Source of the DNA: Massilia agilis
GTDB lineage: Bacteria; Pseudomonadota; Gammaproteobacteria; Burkholderiales; Burkholderiaceae_D
DNA: 64,000 nucleotides
Direction: 5' to 3'
Assembly: GCF_024756255.1 (NCBI RefSeq)
Contig: NZ_JANUHB010000002.1
Span: forward strand, 806,001-870,000
In this document: piece by piece, positions 57,370 through 64,000 of the stretch
How the letters are laid out: each line of letters opens with the position of its first letter
Position numbering within the stretch: the first letter of the stretch is position 1
The notes under the pieces: model-generated
The model's input: only the letters and a program-made list of their open reading frames with translations
Told to the model about the DNA's origin: nothing
Databases searched by the model: none
Translations under genes and position numbers: made by a program

Positions 57370-59847
57370 TCAGCCGGCGGCGTCCGCTTTGGCCACGATC
57401 TCGTCCAGCACCTGCGCCAGCCGGTCCATGTCCACCGGCTTGACCAGGTGGTAGCGAAAGCCCGAGGCAAACGCCTGCTCGCGGTCCTGCTCCTGCCCGT
57501 AGCCGGTCACGGCGATCAGCACGCTGTCCGCCGTTTCCGGTTGCGCGCGCAGGCGCCGCGCCAGCTCGTTGCCGTCCATGTCGGGCAGGCCGATGTCGAG
57601 CAGGCAGGCGTCCGGCCGCTCGGCGTGCGCGCGGGCCAGCGCCTTGCGCGAATCGTGCTCCACCAGCACCTCGTGGCCGCAGGCCTCGAGCAGCATGCCC
57701 AGGGTCAGGGCCGCGTCCGCGTTGTCGTCCACCACCAGGAGCTTGAGCGTGCCGCGCGCACGCTGCGGGCGCGGCGCCTGGCGCCGTTCCTGGCTGGGTG
57801 GCGGCTCGACCGCCGGCAGCGCGATCGTGAAGGTGCTGCCCTGGCCCGGCCCCGCGCTCTCGCAGGTCACCGAACCGCCGTGCAGCTCGACCAGGTGCTT
57901 GACCAGCGCCAGCCCCAACCCCAGCCCGCCGAGCGCGCGGTCGGACGAGCGTTGCGCCTGCGTGAACAGGTCGAACACGCGCGCGGTCAGCTCCGGCTCC
58001 ATGCCGATGCCCTCGTCGCGCACCGCCAGCACCAGCTGGCCGTCGCGGCGCGTCGCGCTCACGTCGATGCGGCGGCCGTCGGGCGTGTACTTGGCCGCGT
58101 TGCCGAGCACGTTGGCCAGCACCTGCACCAGCCGCGCCTTGTCGCCCATGACGGTGATGGCTTCGTCCTGCACCGTGACCGACAGCTGCTGGCCGCGCGC
58201 GCGCACCAGCGGCAGCACCTGTTCGACCGCCTCGTCCACGATGGTGTGCGCCGACACCGGCCCCCGGTCCAGGGTGACCAGTCCGCGCGTGACGCGCGAC
58301 ACGTCCAGCAGGTCGTCCACCAGGCTGATCATGTGCCTGACCTGGCGCCCGATGATGGTGCTGGAGCGGCGCACGCGCTCCTCGTCGAGCCGGCCCAGGT
58401 TCAGCAGTTCGGCCGCCGCCGAAATCGGCGCGAGCGGGTTGCGCAGCTCGTGCGCCAGCATCGCCAGGAATTCGTCCTTGCGGCGGTCGGCCTCGCGCAG
58501 CTTTTCTTCGGCCAGCTTGCGGTCGGTGATATCGCGGAAGAACGAGACGATCCCGTCCTGGGTGGGATAGGCGCGCACGTCGGTCCAGACCATCGTGCCA
58601 TCCTGGCGCCGGTGGCAGTACTCGGCACTGCCGGACTGCCGGGTCTCCATCACCCGGATGTACATGCGGCCGGCATCGGAGTCGCGCGCCTCGGGGAACA
58701 GCTCCCAGTGGTTGCGCCCGATGATCTGGTGCGCGTCCAGGCCGGCCATGCGCAGGCCCTCGGCGTTCATGTGCAGCACGCGCCAGTCGCGGTCGATCAG
58801 CAGGTAGCCTTCGGCGATGGTGTCGAAGATGTACTGGCTGCGGTCGCGCTCCATGCGCAACTCGGTCTGCGCGCGCGCCGTCTCCAGCGCCGCCCAGGTG
58901 CGCTCGGCCGTGCTGCGGGTATAGGCCAGTTCCTGCTCGGTCCAGCGCGATGGTTCGCGCCGGTTCAGGCTCAGGAATGCGGTCAGGCGCCCGGCCCTCA
59001 CCAAGGGCATCGTCAACACCGAGCCGATCTGGTCCTGCTCCCAGGCGTCGACCGACGCCGCGGTGCGCGGGTCATGCCGCACGTCGTCCACCAGTACCGC
59101 TTCGCCGCGGCTGAGCGCATCGCCGATCGCGGGGCCGAACGCGTCGAGCCGGAACTCCTGGCGTCCCGCGTCGGGCAGCCCCGGCCGCGCAAAGTAAAAC
59201 GGGATGTGGAAGGTGCCGCGCTCGGCGTCCACCTCGCCGTACACGACCCGGTCCACGCCAAGATGCTCGCCCAGCAGGCGGCTGGCCGTTTCCAGCACCT
59301 GCTCGGGCGTGGTCAGGGCCAGCAGGGCGTCCGACAGCTCCAGCTCGAACGCCGCGCGCCGTTCGCCCATCACCCGCTCGGTGGTCTCGATCACGGTGCA
59401 GTACATGCCGCCCACCGTGCCGTCGGCGCCGTGCAGGGGCGAATAGGAGAACGTGAAATAGCTTTGCTCGGGATAGCCGCGCCGCACCACCGTCAGCGGC
59501 AGGTCCTCGAAATAGGCCGACTTGCCCGACAGCGCACGGTCCACGATCGGCGCGATGTCGGCCCAGATTTCAGCCCAGATCGCCTGGAACGACTGGCCCA
59601 GCGCGGCCGGGTGCTTGTCGCCCATGATGCGCGCGTAGGCGTCGTTGTAGAGGAATCCCAGTCCCGTGCCCCAGGCGATGAACATCGGGAACGCCGAGTC
59701 CAGCACCATGCCCAGCGCGGTGCACAGCGGCGCCGGCCACGCATCGGGGTGGCCAAGCGGGGACCGGTTCCAGTCGACGGCGCGCAGCCTGTCCCGGACC
59801 TCCCCGTCCCCTTCGAAGCACAGCTCGCTTTGTGAAATCTGTGACAT
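57370..59847 (-). CDS. Hybrid sensor histidine kinase/response regulator (PAS-GAF-PAS-HK-REC)
   Basis: Soluble hybrid kinase of 825 residues. PAS-like region about 40-165, GAF about 170-320 (FHIPFYFARPG and ELAYTRSTAERTW inside), PAS with PAC about 330-455 (ending FFRDITDRK), HisKA about 465-530 with H in LAHELRNPLAP, HATPase about 570-690 (NAAKYTPDGR, DEGIGM, GGLGLGLALV), then a C-terminal receiver (about 710-825) with phospho-Asp in LLDIGLPDMDG and K in VKPVD. No TM, so a cytoplasmic signal is likely. The start ATG at 59847 is the first residue of recognisable sequence, though the frame is open upstream. Downstream of orn on the same strand. Confidence 0.93.
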   Translation of the reverse strand: MSQISQSELCFEGDGEVRDRLRAVDWNRSPLGHPDAWPAPLCTALGMVLDSAFPMFIAWGTGLGFLYNDAYARIMGDKHPAALGQSFQAIWAEIWADIAPIVDRALSGKSAYFEDLPLTVVRRGYPEQSYFTFSYSPLHGADGTVGGMYCTVIETTERVMGERRAAFELELSDALLALTTPEQVLETASRLLGEHLGVDRVVYGEVDAERGTFHIPFYFARPGLPDAGRQEFRLDAFGPAIGDALSRGEAVLVDDVRHDPRTAASVDAWEQDQIGSVLTMPLVRAGRLTAFLSLNRREPSRWTEQELAYTRSTAERTWAALETARAQTELRMERDRSQYIFDTIAEGYLLIDRDWRVLHMNAEGLRMAGLDAHQIIGRNHWELFPEARDSDAGRMYIRVMETRQSGSAEYCHRRQDGTMVWTDVRAYPTQDGIVSFFRDITDRKLAEEKLREADRRKDEFLAMLAHELRNPLAPISAAAELLNLGRLDEERVRRSSTIIGRQVRHMISLVDDLLDVSRVTRGLVTLDRGPVSAHTIVDEAVEQVLPLVRARGQQLSVTVQDEAITVMGDKARLVQVLANVLGNAAKYTPDGRRIDVSATRRDGQLVLAVRDEGIGMEPELTARVFDLFTQAQRSSDRALGGLGLGLALVKHLVELHGGSVTCESAGPGQGSTFTIALPAVEPPPSQERRQAPRPQRARGTLKLLVVDDNADAALTLGMLLEACGHEVLVEHDSRKALARAHAERPDACLLDIGLPDMDGNELARRLRAQPETADSVLIAVTGYGQEQDREQAFASGFRYHLVKPVDMDRLAQVLDEIVAKADAAG

Positions 59848-59909
59848 GGGGCGATTGTCGCATAATTTCTGTTTCCGCCATGCACGATGGGCATGGCCCG
59901 GGCGACGGC

Positions 59910-60491
59910 TTACAGCTTGATGAAATGCTCCCGGTAGTAGCGCAGTTCTTCCACCGATTCCAGGATGTCCGCTAGCGCGGTGTGCTTCTGGTGCTTCTTG
60001 AACCCGGCGGCCAGTTCCGGCTTCCAGCGGCGGCACAGTTCCTTCAGGGTCGAGACGTCCAGGTTACGGTAGTGGAAGAACGCCTCCAGCTTGGGCATGC
60101 CGCGCGCCATGAAGCGGCGGTCCTGGCAGATGGTGTTGCCGCACATCGGCGACTTGCCCGCCGGGACAAAGTTTTTCAGGAAGGCGATCAGCGCCGCTTC
60201 GGCGTCCGCCTCGGTCACGGTCGATGCGCGCACCCGGTCGATCAGGCCCGAGCGGCCGTGCGTGCCCTTGTTCCACGAGTCCATCTTGTCCAGCACCTCG
60301 TCGCTCTGGTGGATCGCGAACACCGGCCCTTCGGCCAGCACGTTCAGGTGCGGGTCGGTCACCACGACCGCAACCTCGATGATGCGGTCGTTGTCCGGGT
60401 CCAGGCCGGTCATCTCCATGTCCACCCACACCAGGTTGAACTCGTTGGGGCGCTGGGCGGTGACTGCTTCGAAATCGGTGGCTTGTGACAT
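59910..60491 (-). CDS. orn: Oligoribonuclease
   Basis: DEDDh 3'-5' exoribonuclease of 193 residues. [11 protein letters not shown] holds the first acidic pair, [12 protein letters not shown] the next block, and [14 protein letters not shown] the final His/Asp. ATG at 60491 follows AGAGAG. Degrades 2-5-mer RNAs and pGpG from cyclic-di-GMP breakdown. Divergent from the M48 protease gene with a 49-bp gap. Confidence 0.97.
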   Translation of the reverse strand: MSQATDFEAVTAQRPNEFNLVWVDMEMTGLDPDNDRIIEVAVVVTDPHLNVLAEGPVFAIHQSDEVLDKMDSWNKGTHGRSGLIDRVRASTVTEADAEAALIAFLKNFVPAGKSPMCGNTICQDRRFMARGMPKLEAFFHYRNLDVSTLKELCRRWKPELAAGFKKHQKHTALADILESVEELRYYREHFIKL

Positions 60492-60540
60492 AATTCTCTC
60501 TTCTTGCCTAATCAATCCTGCATTTTCTCACAGGCACACA

Positions 60541-61809
60541 ATGTCTTCACTCGCGTTTTCGCTCTTGTTCGTGATTTTTTTCGTGCTCACGCTGGGCCTG
60601 CGCTTCTGGCTTGCCACGCGCCACATCCGGCATATCGCGAACAACCGCAACGCGGTCCCGCCCGACTTTGCCGCCAAGGTGCCGCTTGGCGCGCACCAGA
60701 AGGCCGCCGACTACACCATTGCCAAGACCCGTTTTGGCCTGGCGGCGCTGTTCTGGAACGGCCTGGTGCTGGTTGGCTTTACCCTGCTGGGCGGCCTGCA
60801 GGCGCTATCCACCTGGGTGCTGCACCTGGCGGGTCCAGGCATGCTACACCAGATAGGGTTGGTGGTCGCCTTCACTGTCGTCTCCGGTGTGCTCGACCTG
60901 CCCTTCAACTGGTACCGCCAGTTCGTCATCGAACAGCGCTTCGGCTTCAACAAAATGACGCTCGGCCTGTGGATCGCCGACGGCATCAAGGGCGCGCTGC
61001 TGGGCGCCGTGATCGGCCTGCCCCTGCTGTGGGTGGTGCTCACGCTGATGGCAAAGACGGGCGACCTGTGGTGGCTGTGGGCGTGGGTGGTCTGGAGCGG
61101 CTTCCAGCTGCTGCTGATGGTGCTTTACCCCACCGTGATCGCCCCGCTCTTCAACAAGTTCACGCCGCTCGCGGATGAAAGCCTGAAGGGCCGCATCGAG
61201 GGCCTGATGGCGCGCGTCGGCTTTGCCGCCAAGGGCCTGTTCGTGATGGACGGCTCCAAGCGCAGCGCGCACGGCAACGCCTACTTCTCGGGCTTTGGCG
61301 CCAACAAGCGCATCGTCTTCTTCGACACCCTGCTCGAGCGCCTGGCGCCGCAGGAGATCGAGGCGGTGCTGGCGCACGAGCTCGGGCACTTCAAGCTCAA
61401 GCACATCGTCAAGCGCATCGTGGTGCTGTTCGCGGTGTCGCTGGCCATGCTCGCGCTGCTCGGCTACCTGAAGAACCAGGCCTGGTTCTACACGGGTCTT
61501 GGCGTGGAACCGCTGATGGGCGACGCCAACGACGCCATGGCGCTGATCCTGTTCATGCTGGTGCTGCCGGTGTTCACCTTCGTGCTCTCGCCGATCAACT
61601 CGATCACCTCGCGCAAGCACGAATTCGAGGCGGACGCCTTTGCCGCGCGCCACACCGACTACCGCGACCTGGTCTCGGCGCTGGTCAAGATGTACGAAGA
61701 TAACGCCTCGACCCTGACGCCCGACCCGCTGCACTCGGCCTTCTACGATTCGCACCCGCCGGCCTCGGTGCGGGTGCGCCACCTGAACCTGGCGGCGGGG
61801 GCGGCATGA
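60541..61809 (+). CDS. M48-family membrane metallopeptidase (Ste24/CAAX-protease type)
   Basis: Integral-membrane zinc protease of 422 residues. N-terminal M48_N region (about 30-205) with several TMs; catalytic HELGH in VLAHELGHFK (about 279-288), third ligand in HEFEADAFA (about 360). Two TMs follow the active site. Resembles Ste24-type rather than the shorter HtpX. Likely membrane-protein quality control. Overlaps phhB by 4 bases (ATGA). Confidence 0.94.
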   Translation: MSSLAFSLLFVIFFVLTLGLRFWLATRHIRHIANNRNAVPPDFAAKVPLGAHQKAADYTIAKTRFGLAALFWNGLVLVGFTLLGGLQALSTWVLHLAGPGMLHQIGLVVAFTVVSGVLDLPFNWYRQFVIEQRFGFNKMTLGLWIADGIKGALLGAVIGLPLLWVVLTLMAKTGDLWWLWAWVVWSGFQLLLMVLYPTVIAPLFNKFTPLADESLKGRIEGLMARVGFAAKGLFVMDGSKRSAHGNAYFSGFGANKRIVFFDTLLERLAPQEIEAVLAHELGHFKLKHIVKRIVVLFAVSLAMLALLGYLKNQAWFYTGLGVEPLMGDANDAMALILFMLVLPVFTFVLSPINSITSRKHEFEADAFAARHTDYRDLVSALVKMYEDNASTLTPDPLHSAFYDSHPPASVRVRHLNLAAGAA

Positions 61810-62138
61810 GCCTTACGGACAAGCGCTGCGCACATGGCGCCCAGGCCCTCGAGCAGGCGGCGATCGATGCCCTGTTGCCGCAGGTGCCCGGCTGGGCCGT
61901 GCAAGGTAACCAGCTGGTGCGCTCGTTCGAGTTCAACGACTACCACCAGACCATCGAATTCGTGAACGCACTGGCGTGGATGATCCACGCCCAGGACCAC
62001 CACCCGGAGCTGACCGTGCGCTACCGCCACTGCATCGTTGCGTACAGCACGCACACGGCCGGCAACAACATCTCGGAAAACGACTTCATCTGCGCCGCCA
62101 GGGCCAACCGGATCTACGACGAGCGGGCCACGGCATGA
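61806..62138 (+). CDS. phhB: 4a-hydroxytetrahydrobiopterin dehydratase (PCD/PhhB)
   Basis: Pterin-4a-carbinolamine dehydratase, 110 residues. Active-site region [18 protein letters not shown] contains the conserved His residues, and [13 protein letters not shown] the third part. Regenerates the pterin cofactor of phenylalanine hydroxylase; phhA is not in the window. Overlaps both neighbours by four bases, so it is tightly coupled to the M48 protease and rsgA. Confidence 0.95.
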   Translation: MSLTDKRCAHGAQALEQAAIDALLPQVPGWAVQGNQLVRSFEFNDYHQTIEFVNALAWMIHAQDHHPELTVRYRHCIVAYSTHTAGNNISENDFICAARANRIYDERATA

Positions 62139-63025
62139 AGGAACTGCTCGGCACCATCGTCGCGGCGCACGGCCGCCATTACGTGGCCGACGTCGACGGC
62201 CGCATCCTGCAGTGCGTCACGCGCGGGAAAAAGACCAACGTGGCGGTCGGCGACATCGTCCACCTGAAACAAACCTCGGAAAACCAGGCGGTGATCGAAA
62301 AGATCGACGAGCGCAAGACCTTGCTCTACCGCTCGGACCAGTACAAGTCCAAGCTGCTGGCCGCCAACGTGACGCGCCTGTTCATCGTCGTGGCCACCGA
62401 ACCCGGTTTCGCGGACGACCTGGTCTCGCGCGCGCTGGTGGCGGCGGAAAGCGCGGGCGTGCAGGCCCACCTCATCCTGAACAAGACCGACGTCGAGGAA
62501 CTGCTGCCGCGGGCGCGCGAGCGCGCCGGGGTCTATGCCAGGCTGGGCTATCCGGTGCACGAGGTGTCGGCCAAGCGCGAGCCGCAGCGCACCGTCGAGA
62601 TCCTGGCGCCCCTGCTGGCGGGCGAATCGTCGATCTTCATCGGCCAGTCCGGCATGGGCAAGTCCTCGCTGGTGAACCTGCTGGTACCGGAGGCCGACGC
62701 CGCCGTGCGCGAGATCTCGGAAGCGCTCGACACCGGCAAGCACACCACCACCTTCACCCGGCTGTACAAACTGCCCGGCGGCGGCGCGATCATCGACTCG
62801 CCCGGCTTCCAGGAATTCGGCCTGTACCACCTGACCGAGGGCATGCTCGAGCGCGCCTTCGTCGAATTCGCGCCCTACCTAGGGGGATGCAAGTTTTACA
62901 ACTGCCACCACCTGGCCGAGCCGCAGTGCGCGGTGCTGCAGGCAGTCGAGGATGGCCAGATCGCGCCCATGCGCCACGCGCTGTACGCTCAGCTCGTGCA
63001 CGAATCGTCGCAGACGTTGTATTAA
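62135..63025 (+). CDS. rsgA: Ribosome small-subunit-dependent GTPase A
   Basis: 30S-maturation GTPase of 296 residues. N-terminal OB fold (about 1-75), circularly permuted GTPase domain with NKTD (G4) before [10 protein letters not shown] (G1) and [10 protein letters not shown] (G3), then the zinc finger C-x6-H-type segment in [15 protein letters not shown]. Aids late 30S assembly. ATG overlaps the phhB stop. Confidence 0.97.
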   Translation: MKELLGTIVAAHGRHYVADVDGRILQCVTRGKKTNVAVGDIVHLKQTSENQAVIEKIDERKTLLYRSDQYKSKLLAANVTRLFIVVATEPGFADDLVSRALVAAESAGVQAHLILNKTDVEELLPRARERAGVYARLGYPVHEVSAKREPQRTVEILAPLLAGESSIFIGQSGMGKSSLVNLLVPEADAAVREISEALDTGKHTTTFTRLYKLPGGGAIIDSPGFQEFGLYHLTEGMLERAFVEFAPYLGGCKFYNCHHLAEPQCAVLQAVEDGQIAPMRHALYAQLVHESSQTLY

Positions 63026-63093
63026 CGACCTGTATAGACAAGAGAATCGGCGCCCCCGCGGAACCGCTTTCCCTAAGGGCAAGCAAAACCCCC

Positions 63094-63099
63094 TATAAT
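63094..63099 (+). promoter_or_regulatory. Consensus -10 element of argF
   Basis: A perfect TATAAT lies 29 bases before the argF start. No good -35 is obvious in the GC-rich flank (ccctaaggg at 63071-63079). No ARG box was recognised. Confidence 0.55.
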
Positions 63100-63128
63100 C
63101 GAAGGTCGAACGTACTACAAGTTACGCT

Positions 63129-64000
63129 ATGCCAGGCAATAAACCCATCAAGCACTTCCTGCAGTTCTCCGATTTCAGCCGCGACGAATACGAGTACCTG
63201 ATCGAGCGCGCCACGGTCATCAAGCGCAAATTCAAGAACTACGAGGTGTACCACCCGCTGGTCGACCGCACGCTGGTGATGGTGTTCGAGAAGAGCTCGA
63301 CGCGCACGCGCCTGTCGTTCGAGGCCGGCATGCACCAGCTGGGCGGCGCCGCGATCTACCTGAACACGCGCGACAGCCAGCTTGGCCGCGGCGAGCCGAT
63401 CGAGGACGCCGGCCAGGTCATGAGCCGCATGTGCGACATCATCATGGTGCGCACCTTCGGCCAGGACATCATCGAGCGCTTCGCCGCCTACTCGCGCGTG
63501 CCGGTGATTAATGGCCTGACCAACGAGCACCACCCGTGCCAGGTGCTGGCCGACATCTTCACCTTCCACGAGCACCGCGGCTCGATCGCCGGCAAGACCG
63601 TGGCCTGGATCGGCGACGCCAACAACATGCTGTATTCGTGGCTGCAGGCAGCCGAAGTGTTCGGCTTCCACCTGAACGTGGCCACGGCAAAAGGCTACGA
63701 ACTGGACCCGAAACTGGTCTCGACCTCCCGCTACACCCTGTTCGACAACCCGTCCGACGCCTGCGAAGGTGCGCACCTGGTCAACACCGACGTGTGGACC
63801 AGCATGGGCTACGAGAAGGAGAATGCCGAGCGCATGAAGGCCTTCGACGGCTTCATCGTGGACGCGGCCAAGATGGCGCGCGCCGCGCCCGACGCGCTGT
63901 TCATGCACTGCCTGCCCGCCCACCGCGGCGAGGAAGTGGCGGCCGAAGTCATCGACGGCCCGCAGTCGGTGGTCTGGGACGAAGCCGAGAACCGCCTGCA
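63129..64000 (+). CDS. argF: Ornithine carbamoyltransferase (3' end outside window)
   Basis: First about 290 of an expected roughly 305 residues. The carbamoyl-phosphate loop SSTRTRLSFE is at about 55-64, MVRTFGQD and NEHHPCQVLAD follow, and the C-terminal HCLPAHRGEEV with the catalytic Cys is present, so only a few residues are missing. Transfers carbamoyl to ornithine in arginine synthesis. It lies 103 bp from rsgA with its own TATAAT. Confidence 0.97.
   Translation, partial: MPGNKPIKHFLQFSDFSRDEYEYLIERATVIKRKFKNYEVYHPLVDRTLVMVFEKSSTRTRLSFEAGMHQLGGAAIYLNTRDSQLGRGEPIEDAGQVMSRMCDIIMVRTFGQDIIERFAAYSRVPVINGLTNEHHPCQVLADIFTFHEHRGSIAGKTVAWIGDANNMLYSWLQAAEVFGFHLNVATAKGYELDPKLVSTSRYTLFDNPSDACEGAHLVNTDVWTSMGYEKENAERMKAFDGFIVDAAKMARAAPDALFMHCLPAHRGEEVAAEVIDGPQSVVWDEAENRL

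Overview
The window is GC-rich (roughly two thirds GC), densely coded, and has the protein content of a betaproteobacterium, most likely Oxalobacteraceae (the Massilia/Duganella/Janthinobacterium group). This rests on family content (orn next to M48 protease-phhB-rsgA, tandem chemoreceptors, a PEP-CTERM-like exported protein, YecA/UPF0149, SrkA) and on dispersed GTAGGGTGGGC palindromes. The taxonomic call is an inference. No rRNA, tRNA, CRISPR array, transposase or integrase was recognised.

Layout. 1-3.0 kb: an OmpR-type two-component pair on the minus strand, divergent from a VirK/YbjX (DUF535) gene. 3.1-6.4 kb: a TonB-dependent receptor and PepSY membrane protein behind an FNR-type box. 6.6-27.8 kb: a 21-kb catabolic supercluster, the centrepiece. 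27.9-33.0 kb, minus strand: an SDR, a small secreted protein and two chemoreceptors. 33-38.4 kb: a cystine-type symporter, a HAF-repeat exported protein, a histidine phosphatase, NAD(P)H-hydrate dehydratase and a Thr/Gly-rich lipoprotein. 38.7-43.1 kb, minus strand: an RND efflux pump. 43.4-48.5 kb: a PAP2-like protein, DUF475 and TerD stress proteins, a PhoD phosphatase and a small coupled gene pair. 48.9-57.4 kb: a giant Ala/Glu coiled-coil protein, SrkA kinase, YecA, an HPP-CBS protein, an MBL-fold hydrolase and an unknown secreted protein. 57.4-64 kb: a hybrid histidine kinase, oligoribonuclease, M48 protease, phhB, rsgA and the start of argF.

The catabolic cluster looks like a complete route for a 2-oxoquinoline (quinolin-2-one) type compound. 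An AraC/XylS-type regulator precedes three inferred transcription units. One encodes a zinc-lobe MDR reductase, a cupin, a hemerythrin and an SDR. A second encodes a Rieske oxygenase matching 2-oxo-1,2-dihydroquinoline 8-monooxygenase (OxoO) in length (446 aa) and active-site spacing, followed by an amidase, a one-piece 2Fe-2S/FAD reductase (OxoR-like) and an M20-fold hydrolase. A third encodes a YCF48-MMPL-DUF1302-DUF1329 envelope module. Genes mhpB-D-F-E-C follow and would take 3-(2,3-dihydroxyphenyl)propionate to pyruvate, acetyl-CoA and succinate. The flavin hydroxylase mhpA is absent from the window, as expected if the catechol is made by the Rieske enzyme. Upstream of three of the units I see copies of the XylS-type operator half-site TGCA-N6-GGATA, two of them arranged with an inverted partner, so the AraC protein is probably the regulator of the whole set. 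The steps between the 8-hydroxylated quinolinone and the catechol are the unresolved and most interesting part.
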